NCBI GenBank assembly: GCA_016743235.1
Contig: VRZD01000049.1
Location: 1-41,474 of the forward strand
Reading direction: 5' to 3'
DNA: 41,474 nt
Source: Pantanalinema sp. GBBB05
GTDB lineage: Bacteria; Cyanobacteriota; Cyanobacteriia; Leptolyngbyales; Leptolyngbyaceae
Both the position numbers and the translations under genes were made by a program. This document shows, piece after piece, positions 33,767-41,374 of the stretch; positions within the stretch are counted from its first letter, which is position 1; each line of letters opens with the position of its first letter. The notes under the pieces are model-generated. The model ran no database searches, was not told where the DNA came from, and was given only the letters and a program-made list of their open reading frames with translations.

Positions 33767-35089
33767 ATGACTACGCTTGCACCCTCTCCTTTTCTCTCCC
33801 AATCTCCCTACCAGGCTTACGTTTATTCCTATCCGCATAAAACCGCTTACCGTCCCTTGGCAGCGCGATCGCTCTCCGAAATCTGGGCTACAGAAAACCG
33901 AGATGCCTTATTTTTATACATCCACATTCCGTTTTGTGAAATGCGCTGTGGATTCTGCAATCTATTTACGACTGTTAACCACAATGATGAGGTTGTGAAT
34001 CAGTATGTTCGTTCGGTGCAACGGCAGGCACAGCAGGTTAAGGCCGCATTGGGAGAGCCTCAATTTGCCCGGTTTGCCCTTGGAGGGGGTACACCCACTC
34101 AACTCCCGATCGCCGCTTTAGCAGCGGTTCTGGATGTGGCAGAGGAGACAATGGGTGCAAATCTGGTAGAGATTCCCATGTCAGTGGAAGTGTCGCCCGA
34201 AACGGCAACCGTTGAGAAATTGCAGCTTTTGCGCGATCGCGGCACCGATCGGATCAGCATTGGTGTACAGAGTTTTCTCGATCGAGAAGTGCTTGCTACC
34301 CAGCGTCGGCAAACTTCTGGGCAAGTGCAGGCTACGTTGCTGCGCATTCGCGAAATGGGCTTTCCTACGCTCAATCTTGATTTAATCTACGGACTCCCCG
34401 GACAAACTGTAGACACCTGGTTGCACTCCATCCAGACTGCACTCCAGTTCCAGCCAGAGGAGATTTACCTGTATCCGCTCTATGTTCGTCCGTTGACGGG
34501 ATTAGGATTGTCCGATCAGCAATGGGATGATCGCCGGTTAGCTTGCTATCGCGCAGGACGAGATTTGTTGCGCTCAGAAGGCTACACGCAGGTGTCAATG
34601 CGGATGTTTCGCCGCAGTCGGGAGATCAAGCCATCTGGTCCCGTTTACTGTTGTCAAGCGGATGGCATGGTGGGGTTAGGTTGTGGAGCCCGGTCTTATA
34701 CGCGATCGTTGCATTACTCCAATGATTACGCGGTGAATGCGAAGGAAATTCGCAGCATTATTGAACACTACATGACCTGTGATGAGGCAGTATTTGCTAG
34801 CGCTGATTATGGATTTGAATTAGATCGAGAAGAACAACAGCGACGATTTATGCTACTGTCACTTCTTTCTGAGGAGGGGTTAAATTGTTTGGCGTACTGC
34901 GATCGCTTTGGTAGTGATGCACTCACCGATTTTCCCCAACTTCAACACCTCATTGACTGGGACTTAGCAGACTGGCAAACCAATTTACTTGCACTCACTG
35001 AATTGGGCTTTGAGCGCTCGGATGCGATCGGTCCCTGGCTATTTTCCGATCGCGTTCATGCCCTCATGACTCAATACACACTCAAATAA
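33767..35089 (+). CDS. STM4012-family radical SAM protein (HemN/coproporphyrinogen-oxidase-like)
   Basis: 440 residues. The [4Fe-4S] motif is CEMRCGFC (Cys57, Cys61, Cys64) within the HemN-like context LYIHIPFCEMRCGFCNLFT. LGGGTPTQLP, MSVEVSPETAT, DRISIGVQSF, LNLDLIYGLPGQT and YPLYVRPLTGLG follow, all HemN-family landmarks. Two later Cys residues in YCCQADGMVGLGCGARSY are typical of the STM4012 branch rather than housekeeping HemN. It is probably not a haem enzyme; the STM4012 members occur with STM4011, 4013 and 4014 and are thought to modify an unknown target. The C-terminus carries a winged-helix-like HemN tail (LSLLSEEGLNCLAYCDRFG). Confidence 0.9.
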   Translation: MTTLAPSPFLSQSPYQAYVYSYPHKTAYRPLAARSLSEIWATENRDALFLYIHIPFCEMRCGFCNLFTTVNHNDEVVNQYVRSVQRQAQQVKAALGEPQFARFALGGGTPTQLPIAALAAVLDVAEETMGANLVEIPMSVEVSPETATVEKLQLLRDRGTDRISIGVQSFLDREVLATQRRQTSGQVQATLLRIREMGFPTLNLDLIYGLPGQTVDTWLHSIQTALQFQPEEIYLYPLYVRPLTGLGLSDQQWDDRRLACYRAGRDLLRSEGYTQVSMRMFRRSREIKPSGPVYCCQADGMVGLGCGARSYTRSLHYSNDYAVNAKEIRSIIEHYMTCDEAVFASADYGFELDREEQQRRFMLLSLLSEEGLNCLAYCDRFGSDALTDFPQLQHLIDWDLADWQTNLLALTELGFERSDAIGPWLFSDRVHALMTQYTLK

Positions 35090-35146
35090 CTAATCCTCTC
35101 TCTCACCTCCCTCATCGCCCCATCATCCCCATCGCCCCTCTTCCCC

Positions 35147-36001
35147 ATGCACCTCACCATTCTCTATCGCGGTTCCCTTGTCAGCTGCAACTATGGTTGC
35201 GAATATTGTCCGTTTGCGAAACGCCAACAGTCTGCCGCTGAGTTAGCCGTCGATCGCCAGTCTCTAGAACGATTTGCGAACTGGATTGCTGAACATCCCC
35301 AGCATGAATTCTCGATTCTGTTTACACCGTGGGGTGAAGCATTAATTCATTCCTGGTATCAGCAAACGCTGGCTTGGCTGTCCCGGCTGCCCCATGTGCG
35401 TAAGGTGGCGATTCAAACGAATTTATCCTGTTCATTCAGTTGGATTGATCAGGCAAATCCAGATTGCCTTGCCTTATGGGCAACCTTCCATCCAGAGTGG
35501 TCGAAGCTCGATCGCTTTCTGGCACAATGCCATGATCTGCATGATCACGGGATTCGCTTTAGTGTTGGGGTTGTGGGATTTCCGCGATTTAGAGCCGCGA
35601 TCACTGAATTGCGGCAACAGCTTCCCCAAACGGTTTATCTCTGGATTAATGCGGTGAAAGCAGAACTGCCCCAGCTCACAGCCGACGATCGCGCATTCTT
35701 CCAGTCGATCGATCCACTCTATGATCTCAACACGTATCACTATCCCAGCCTGGGCAAATCCTGTCGAGCCGGAAAAACCGTGATTTCAGTCGATGGTGAG
35801 GGCATAATCCGTCGCTGTCATTTCATCAAAACCGCGATCGGCAATATCTACGATCCAGCATTTGAAACGGCTCTGTTTGAACGCCCCTGCACTAACGAAA
35901 CCTGCCACTGCCACATTGGCTATGTGCATCTGGATTACCTGGAGTTAGATCGGGTCTTTGGTTCGGGCATTCTAGAACGAGTGCCGATCGCGTACCAGTA
36001 A
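35147..36001 (+). CDS. STM4011-family radical SAM protein with extra C-terminal cysteines
   Basis: 284 residues. The start is fixed by the family N-terminus MHLTILYRGSLVSCNYGCEYCPF. The radical SAM motif is CNYGCEYC (Cys14, Cys18, Cys21), with TPWGEALIH as the glycine-rich S-adenosylmethionine-binding block. The C-terminal part has five more Cys (206, 224, 248, 253, 255; SCRAGK, RRCHF, ERPCTNETCHCH), a SPASM/twitch-like arrangement that could hold an auxiliary cluster. Such clusters are typical of enzymes that modify peptides or proteins. This supports a role in post-translational modification rather than small-molecule chemistry. It is the last cassette gene before the six GDRIYxVY paralogues, 22 nt upstream of the first. 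Confidence 0.88.
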   Translation: MHLTILYRGSLVSCNYGCEYCPFAKRQQSAAELAVDRQSLERFANWIAEHPQHEFSILFTPWGEALIHSWYQQTLAWLSRLPHVRKVAIQTNLSCSFSWIDQANPDCLALWATFHPEWSKLDRFLAQCHDLHDHGIRFSVGVVGFPRFRAAITELRQQLPQTVYLWINAVKAELPQLTADDRAFFQSIDPLYDLNTYHYPSLGKSCRAGKTVISVDGEGIIRRCHFIKTAIGNIYDPAFETALFERPCTNETCHCHIGYVHLDYLELDRVFGSGILERVPIAYQ

Positions 36002-36023
36002 TTCACAGATTTGAGGATTTTCT

Positions 36024-36971
36024 ATGTCAGAGTCATCAGTACCCAAGGCTCAAGATCTGGTTCTGGGAGGTGAGATGCCGCCTCCAGTTAGTGGTGCTGT
36101 GCTTGGTGGCTTGGTTGGACTTCAACAACGCTTCCAACAATCGGAACTGGCTCAAAAACTGGCAGCGTTAGAAGCAGCCGCAACCTATGGAGCCGAGGCA
36201 ATCCCGCTATTGCGGCAAGGACTGGAATCCGCTGATCTGACGGTGCGATCGGCTGCCTACTCACAACTGAGGAAACTGGGAGTTTCATCTCCTGATTTAG
36301 AGCGTGGTATTCCATTAAGAGTGGGCGATCGTATTTATGGTGTATACGAATCGGCTGTGTCCTATGGTGATGATTGGTACTATATCTACGCTCGAATCGA
36401 TGAGGATGATTACGATAATTTTTTAGAAGAGTCTGGCTTCTATCAGCCTAGTCAAGATTCTAACGGATACAAGTTGGAATACGTTGCGGATGCTCCAGAG
36501 GACAATCAACGAGCACCCTATGAGGATTACAATCCGAGTTTGGTTGCCTACTGTCTTAACCCCGCTACCGCAGAAGCGAAAGCACAGATCGTTTACGAGG
36601 AGAAGTTCGGTAAACTGGGCTGTGAAATTTATGAGCTTGATATGTGTATTGAATCCGATGAGGATGGATTGGAGGAAGATGATCAGGATGTTGATGCTGA
36701 GGACATCCCCCAAAGCAATATATCAAAAGGATTTAACTTAAAGGCTTGGGTTGAAGCTAATCAAGTCATTGTTGATGCGAAGTTACCGTACAACTGGAAA
36801 GATGATGATTGGAGTTACAGAATTCAAGTGTTGATGAGTTTACAAAACCGAAAGCAATTTAGCTTGCTACGGGAGCTTTGGCAACAGGAAGGCTATCGAC
36901 CACTGGCATTTGTCCATGAGTATGAGATCGATCGCCCCTGCTATCTCCGCTTACACACCCTTGAAACCTAA
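36024..36971 (+). CDS. VLGG-module / GDRIYxVY-body protein, paralogue 1
   Basis: 315 residues. The N-terminal module is VLGGEMPPPVSGAVLGGLVG (motifs 13-16 and 26-29), then QQRFQQSELAQKLAALEAAATYGAEAIPLL, ending VRSAAYSQLRKLG. The second domain has RGIPLRVGDRIYGVYESAVS and YGDDWYYIYARID (about 93-125), a middle part with AYCLNPATAEAKA, a run of acidic residues (about 209-227), an AWVEANQV segment and the end LREL-WQQEGYRPLAFVHEYEID. All six proteins of the array share this plan. It is not recognised as a named family. It has no enzyme motif, no signal peptide and no transmembrane helix; the acidic stretch suggests a partner-binding tail. The stop overlaps the next gene by one base. Confidence 0.8.
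   Translation: MSESSVPKAQDLVLGGEMPPPVSGAVLGGLVGLQQRFQQSELAQKLAALEAAATYGAEAIPLLRQGLESADLTVRSAAYSQLRKLGVSSPDLERGIPLRVGDRIYGVYESAVSYGDDWYYIYARIDEDDYDNFLEESGFYQPSQDSNGYKLEYVADAPEDNQRAPYEDYNPSLVAYCLNPATAEAKAQIVYEEKFGKLGCEIYELDMCIESDEDGLEEDDQDVDAEDIPQSNISKGFNLKAWVEANQVIVDAKLPYNWKDDDWSYRIQVLMSLQNRKQFSLLRELWQQEGYRPLAFVHEYEIDRPCYLRLHTLET
36906..36949. repeat. 44-nt block identical to 37775-37818
   Basis: The 3' ends of paralogue genes 1 and 2 share an exact 44-nt segment, GCATTTGTCCATGAGTATGA followed by GATCGATCGCCCCTGCTATC and TCCG, encoding AFVHEYEIDRPCYLR. The rest of the two genes is clearly diverged, which points to recent gene conversion or a partial duplication. Confidence 0.9.
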
Positions 36972-37840
36972 TGCATTCTCAGCAATATCCACACAATCAA
37001 GATCTTGTTCTAGGGGGTGAGCAACCCCCACCCATTGCTGGTGCAGTGCTGGGAGGAATCGCAGGACTAAATCAGCGGTTTGAGCAAGGTGATGTGACTC
37101 AAAAATTGGCAACGTTAGTACAAGCAGCACAACACAAAGATGGCTTAAGTTTGCTATATCGAGGCTTAGAGGATGAAAATCTACTCGTTCGAGCAGAAGC
37201 TTATATGCAACTCAAGGCGATCGCACCTATATTTCCTACTTTGCCTCCTATCCTGCAACGAGGAATTCCTCTTAAAGCTGGAGATCGCATCTACGCTGTG
37301 TATCGATCGTCTGTTTCCTATGGGGATGATTGGTACTACATTGATGCAGAGATTTCTGAGTGGTATCACGAAGTTTATCCATTTTATAAAGAGCATGTGT
37401 CGGGAGAATCATTTAGTTACACTTCTGATTTATCCAGTGACAATCGAATGCACTCCAGCGATGCATATAAAACGCCTAATTTAATTACATATTACATCGA
37501 CAAAAAAGCAGCAGAAACTGAAGCTCAAACAGCTTTCTTAGGAAAGTTTGGGCAATTGAATTGCAATATTTCTGAGATTTATCCAGATAATGAACTAGAG
37601 GAATTTGATTTAATTGCTTGGGTAGAAACGAATGAAGTTTTTGTTGAAGATGTGCTGCAAAGCTGGGGTGATTCTGGCTGGGCTTACCAAGCTCGTGTAT
37701 TAACCAGTCTCCACAACCAGAGACGCTTTGATTTATTGCGTGAAATTTGGGAGCAGCTTGGTTATCACCCCCTTGCATTTGTCCATGAGTATGAGATCGA
37801 TCGCCCCTGCTATCTCCGTCTGGCAGCCCTTGAAACATAG
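36971..37840 (+). CDS. VLGG-module / GDRIYxVY-body protein, paralogue 2
   Basis: 289 residues, beginning at an ATG that overlaps the previous stop (TAATG). VLGGEQPPPIAGAVLGGIAG (13-16, 26-29) opens it. The helical part (GLNQRFEQGDVTQKLATL, LLVRAEAYMQLKAI) is followed by RGIPLKAGDRIYAVYRSSVS and YGDDWYYIDAEI. The C-terminal AFVHEYEIDRPCYLRLAALET end is nearly identical to paralogue 1, while the middle differs (SEWYHEVYPFYKEHVSGESF versus the acidic DEDD-rich region of paralogue 1). It keeps the AWVETNEV segment. It is clearly the closest relative of paralogue 1, and the shared 3' block points to recent exchange. Confidence 0.8.
   Translation: MHSQQYPHNQDLVLGGEQPPPIAGAVLGGIAGLNQRFEQGDVTQKLATLVQAAQHKDGLSLLYRGLEDENLLVRAEAYMQLKAIAPIFPTLPPILQRGIPLKAGDRIYAVYRSSVSYGDDWYYIDAEISEWYHEVYPFYKEHVSGESFSYTSDLSSDNRMHSSDAYKTPNLITYYIDKKAAETEAQTAFLGKFGQLNCNISEIYPDNELEEFDLIAWVETNEVFVEDVLQSWGDSGWAYQARVLTSLHNQRRFDLLREIWEQLGYHPLAFVHEYEIDRPCYLRLAALET
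37775..37818. repeat. 44-nt block identical to 36906-36949
   Basis: Second copy of the identical segment, in the same place relative to the stop codon of paralogue 2. Confidence 0.9.
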
Positions 37841-37844
37841 TGTT

Positions 37845-38783
37845 ATGGCGAATGATGCATCTCAACCAGAGCCGACCGATTTAATTTTGGGTGGACATTT
37901 GCCTCCGCCCAGCAGTGGAGCAGTTTTGGGAGGCATTCAAGGATTGCGTCAGCGATTAGCAGATGCCTCGCCCGATCAAATAGTGGATTTACTGCCACAG
38001 AGCCTGAATTATGGTGAGGCTGGAATTGATGTGTTAGTGGAGGCGGTGCATGATGCAGCGTTGATCGTTCGAGCCAAAGCCTGTCAATTGCTGCAAAGGA
38101 TTGATTCTCCCAAAGCACAACAAGCGATCGCTAACGGATTATGGCTCAATCCAGGCGATCGAATTTACTATGTCTTCGCATCGTTTTCTGATTACAACGA
38201 CTGTTGGTATTACCTTGTAGACTCTATTGATAAAATGTGTGATTCGCTCGGATGCGATTCCATTAATGATATTCTTAGTTATTGTAAATCTAAACCAGCA
38301 TTTCAATCGATATTAGTTTCTCAGCATATTTCTAAAGAGAATGCAGAAACAGTTGCTAAAACTCACCACCAATGGCGAGCGATGGAAGAAGATTTTTCTG
38401 GAACGGGTCAACACCACAACTTTAGAGGGAATTTTGATTTAATTGAATGGTGTAAAACCAATAATGTTTTAGTTCGTTTACCAGGTGAAGATCGTTCAGA
38501 ATTTGAGCAGCGAATCAATACTTTTTATAGTGTGCAAAATAGCTTAACCCTTGGCAAAGAACAACAGTTTATCTGGCAAGAGTGGGAGAAGGACGATTAC
38601 ACAGTGGATGACTGGTGGGAAATCCGGTATGAGCTGGAGTGTAAGATTGTGGAGCTATTAAAAGCCAGCCAGCAATACGAGTTACTGGGACAGTTGTGGT
38701 TAGAGGCGGCTGGCAAACTTGCCTTTGTTCATGAAGAAGTTGCGAGTGAGTCAATTTACATTAGAATAATAGAAAATTTATAG
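37845..38783 (+). CDS. VLGG-module / GDRIYxVY-body protein, paralogue 3
   Basis: 312 residues from the ATG at 37845; in-frame starts upstream lie inside paralogue 2 and add unrelated sequence. The module is LILGGHLPPPSSGAVLGGIQG (14-17, 27-30), then LRQRLADASPDQIVDLLPQS, LNYGEAGIDVLVEAVHDAA and VRAKACQLLQRIDSPKAQQ. The body has LWLNPGDRIYYVFASFSDYN and DCWYYLVDSIDKM, a charged middle with many Glu and Asn residues, IEWCKTNNVLV, EWEKDDYTVDDWWEIRYELE, and the end YELLGQLWLEAAGKLAFVHEEV. It is the longest insertion-bearing member after paralogue 1. The start is 4 nt after the preceding stop. Confidence 0.8.
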   Translation: MANDASQPEPTDLILGGHLPPPSSGAVLGGIQGLRQRLADASPDQIVDLLPQSLNYGEAGIDVLVEAVHDAALIVRAKACQLLQRIDSPKAQQAIANGLWLNPGDRIYYVFASFSDYNDCWYYLVDSIDKMCDSLGCDSINDILSYCKSKPAFQSILVSQHISKENAETVAKTHHQWRAMEEDFSGTGQHHNFRGNFDLIEWCKTNNVLVRLPGEDRSEFEQRINTFYSVQNSLTLGKEQQFIWQEWEKDDYTVDDWWEIRYELECKIVELLKASQQYELLGQLWLEAAGKLAFVHEEVASESIYIRIIENL

Positions 38784-38792
38784 TACAAATGT

Positions 38793-39683
38793 ATGCAGCA
38801 ACCTAAAGCTACAGATGGAATTTTAGGTGGGCAGACCCCACCCCCGATCGCCAGTGCCGTTTTGGGTGGCATTGCAGGACTGCGCCAGCAGATGACATTG
38901 GCATCACCTGAACAACGATCGCAACTTCTCCCAACTGCGTTGAACTATGGCGAAGCGGGTATTACTCTACTAATCAGCCTATTGAACAATGACCCGGTTT
39001 TAACGGTTCGGGCAACTGCCTATCAACATTTGCAGCAGGCGATCGCTGAGTCATCAACCAATATCAGAGAAATGCAGCAGGCGATCGCGAAGGGGGTTCC
39101 CCTGAAACAGGGCGATCGACTTTACAGAGTACACATTTCAGCGATCGACTACGACGATGAGTATTATACCCTCTTAGACTCTGTACAGGCTTATGAAGCT
39201 CATGATTTCTGTTACGAAGGGGAGCAGTTACATCCAGTAGAACGCTATATCTTTCAGGAGCAGGCAGAACAGGTTGCAGCCGACTTGCATCGGATAATTC
39301 TATCAAACGGAAATCTTGCTGAATTTAATCAACGGCATCAACTCAAGCTCAATCCCTTAGACTACTACCTACTCAAGATCACGGAAGACCTGTGTAATTT
39401 CTACCGCAACGGTAGCCAACCAGTTCATGAGTGGTGTACGGCGCACGAGATTGATGTGGATCTCAGTGACTATCTTGATGAAGGAGTTTTTGACGATGAT
39501 GAGGATGAAGGTTGGTACTGGTGGGAAGCACAGGAAGAAGTTTTGCAGCATCTTCAAAGTCAGAAAAACTATCCTCTTCTAGAAGAGTTTTGCGACTTGG
39601 TTGGAATGGGCAGATTCACGTTTGTCCATGAAGAAATAGTCGATCGAGAGGGTTACTTTCCAGTAATGGGAACTCTTACTTAA
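38793..39683 (+). CDS. VLGG-module / GDRIYxVY-body protein, paralogue 4
   Basis: 296 residues. The shorter leader (MQQPKATDG) precedes ILGGQTPPPIASAVLGGIAG (10-13, 23-26). LRQQMTLASPEQRSQLLPTA and LNYGEAGITLLISLLNNDP follow, then VRATAYQHLQQ. The body opens with KGVPLKQGDRLYRVHISAID and YDDEYYTLLDSVQ and includes VHEWCTAHEIDVDLSDYLDE, an acidic DDDEDEGWYWW stretch and the end FTFVHEEIVDREGYFPV. It shares the TLASPEQ..QLL.TALNYGEAGI block with paralogue 6, its closest relative in the module. It is separated from paralogue 3 by nine bases. Confidence 0.8.
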   Translation: MQQPKATDGILGGQTPPPIASAVLGGIAGLRQQMTLASPEQRSQLLPTALNYGEAGITLLISLLNNDPVLTVRATAYQHLQQAIAESSTNIREMQQAIAKGVPLKQGDRLYRVHISAIDYDDEYYTLLDSVQAYEAHDFCYEGEQLHPVERYIFQEQAEQVAADLHRIILSNGNLAEFNQRHQLKLNPLDYYLLKITEDLCNFYRNGSQPVHEWCTAHEIDVDLSDYLDEGVFDDDEDEGWYWWEAQEEVLQHLQSQKNYPLLEEFCDLVGMGRFTFVHEEIVDREGYFPVMGTLT

Positions 39684-39706
39684 AAAGCGTGAGTTAGTGG
39701 AAGCAC

Positions 39707-40561
39707 ATGGCAAAACAACCTAAGCAACCTCAAAATACAGATGTGGTTCTGGGCAATCAGACAGAGCCGCCTATTTCTTCAGCCATCTTGGGTGGCTTAG
39801 AGGGATTGCAACAACGATTTCCACATCTTGATGTTGTCCAGAAGCTTGCAGTCATGCCAAGTATTTTAGAACTTGGAGAACCGGGAATTGACTTACTGAT
39901 CGCTATTCTGCATGATGATTCAATTGCAATACGATCGCAAGCATACCAATCCTTGCACCATATAGATTCTGAAAAAGCAAAAAGTGCAATCTCTATGGGG
40001 ATTCCTCTAAAGCCAGGTGACACGCTTTATTGTGTTTATGAAATTCCTTTTGGTTATGATGACGAAACGTACTATCTCTGTAATTCTATTCCTGAAGCCA
40101 CCGCTAGAGTAGGGGATTACACAGATATCATTGAGCATTCTTCTTCTGAAGAAATTGATTGGGAGTCATTAGATCCGGAGGAGTTTGATGCTCTTATGGA
40201 GGAATCTGAAATTCCCAAGTTGATCTCGCAACATTTGCTGAGGGAGACAGCAGAGGAGACAGCAGAGTTACTTCACCAGCAGTACATTCTCGATCGCCAT
40301 ACACCAAATCTATTTGAATTTGATTGGGTTCGCATGATCGAATTTGATATGAATGCCTGGTGTGCTGCCAACGGCTTGCCCCTCCAGCAGCCAGAGCAGG
40401 ATTGGTGGGAAATGGGGCATCAACTTGTTGAAGAACTCAAAACCCAACAACAAGTTGAGTTACTTAGTAAGCTCTGGAAAGATACAGCCGGTCGATTGGC
40501 AGTCATACAGGAACAGAGCGTTAACCACAACTGTTATTTCAAAGTAACCCGATCGCTCTAA
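39707..40561 (+). CDS. VLGG-module / GDRIYxVY-body protein, paralogue 5
   Basis: 284 residues. The first motif is altered to VLGN (14-17), the second is ILGG (27-30), with TEPPISSA between them. The helical part runs LQQRFPHLDVVQKLAVMPSI, GIDLLIAILHDDS and IRSQAYQSLHHIDSEKAKSA. The body has MGIPLKPGDTLYCVYEIPFG and YDDETYYLCNS, where Arg of GDRIY is Thr, then an acidic, Glu-rich stretch, MNAWCAANGLPL and EDWWEM-like QDWWEMGHQLVEEL. The usual LAFVHEE end is degenerate (LAVIQEQ). It may be diverging in function, or the end motif may tolerate change. Confidence 0.8.
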   Translation: MAKQPKQPQNTDVVLGNQTEPPISSAILGGLEGLQQRFPHLDVVQKLAVMPSILELGEPGIDLLIAILHDDSIAIRSQAYQSLHHIDSEKAKSAISMGIPLKPGDTLYCVYEIPFGYDDETYYLCNSIPEATARVGDYTDIIEHSSSEEIDWESLDPEEFDALMEESEIPKLISQHLLRETAEETAELLHQQYILDRHTPNLFEFDWVRMIEFDMNAWCAANGLPLQQPEQDWWEMGHQLVEELKTQQQVELLSKLWKDTAGRLAVIQEQSVNHNCYFKVTRSL

Positions 40562-40573
40562 ACTTCCAAACTT

Positions 40574-41374
40574 ATGAAACACCCTGAGGCAACAGATGGC
40601 GTTTTAGGTGGGCAGGTTTCACCACCCATTAATAGCGTGATCCTGGGCGGTATTGAGGGACTCCAGCAACAGCTAACAATGGCATCGCCTGAACAGCAAT
40701 CGCAACTTCTTGCAACAGCGCTAAATTACGGAGAAGCAGGCATTGATCTGCTAATCACTACGTTGAATAGTGATCCAGTTTTATCAGTTCGAGCGACGGC
40801 ATATCAATTGCTGCAATCAGTAGATTCAGCCAAGGTAGAAGCAGCGATCGCAAACGGCATTTTAGTGAATCCGGGCGATCCTATTTACAGTGTTTATAAA
40901 TCAGCCATTTCATTTGATGATGAATATTTTCATTTAGAAACTGACTTCTTTGAGGAATATGAGAGTTTTGAGAGCAGTCTTCAGAACCTAGGCTGGCAAG
41001 AAATGGGCTATGAAAGTTATGAGGACTGTTATGAGGATCATCTGTATGACTATCAGAGCTACGTACCTCAGAGGCACTCTCGTCATATCTCTAGAGCAGA
41101 GGCAGAAAATGCTGCTGATTTACTTCACCAACAACTTGTTTGGGAATGGGATGAACAGAACTATACGGCTGGTTTTAATATTTCTTCAATATTTCACGAT
41201 GATTTGGAAAACTGGTGTACAGATCATCAGGTGAACTGTGAGAAACAGTTTATCTCTGCGTACGCTCTCAGTGATTGGCTGAAAGCATCTGGAAATCAGA
41301 AGTTATTTGCAGAGCTGTGGAGAGATGCGATCGGTAACTTTGCATTTCGGGTATGTTTAGCAATGGAACAATAA
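40574..41374 (+). CDS. VLGG-module / GDRIYxVY-body protein, paralogue 6
   Basis: 266 residues, the shortest of the array. The module is VLGGQVSPPINSVILGGIEG (10-13, 23-26), LQQQLTMASPEQQSQLLATA and LNYGEAGIDLLITTLNSDP, ending VRATAYQLLQSVDSAKVEAA. The body has ILVNPGDPIYSVYKSAISFD and DEYFHLETDFFEEYE, then a Tyr/Glu-rich stretch, LENWCTDHQVN and LKASGNQKLFAELWRDAIGNF. The VHEE element is lost (AFRVCLAMEQ). GDRIY has become GDPIY. The gene ends 100 nt before the window edge, so more cluster genes may follow to the right. Confidence 0.8.
   Translation: MKHPEATDGVLGGQVSPPINSVILGGIEGLQQQLTMASPEQQSQLLATALNYGEAGIDLLITTLNSDPVLSVRATAYQLLQSVDSAKVEAAIANGILVNPGDPIYSVYKSAISFDDEYFHLETDFFEEYESFESSLQNLGWQEMGYESYEDCYEDHLYDYQSYVPQRHSRHISRAEAENAADLLHQQLVWEWDEQNYTAGFNISSIFHDDLENWCTDHQVNCEKQFISAYALSDWLKASGNQKLFAELWRDAIGNFAFRVCLAMEQ

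Noticed and set aside
33767..35089. Housekeeping coproporphyrinogen oxidase (hemN) assignment
   Set aside because: The neighbours are STM4011, 4013 and 4014, and the late CC...C pattern fits the STM4012 branch, so a haem role is unlikely.
25992..40700. VLGG motifs as double-glycine export leaders cut by C39 peptidases
   Set aside because: The motif is duplicated, is followed by a conserved folded-looking helical region and large WD40 or LRR bodies, and no C39 transporter gene is in the window.
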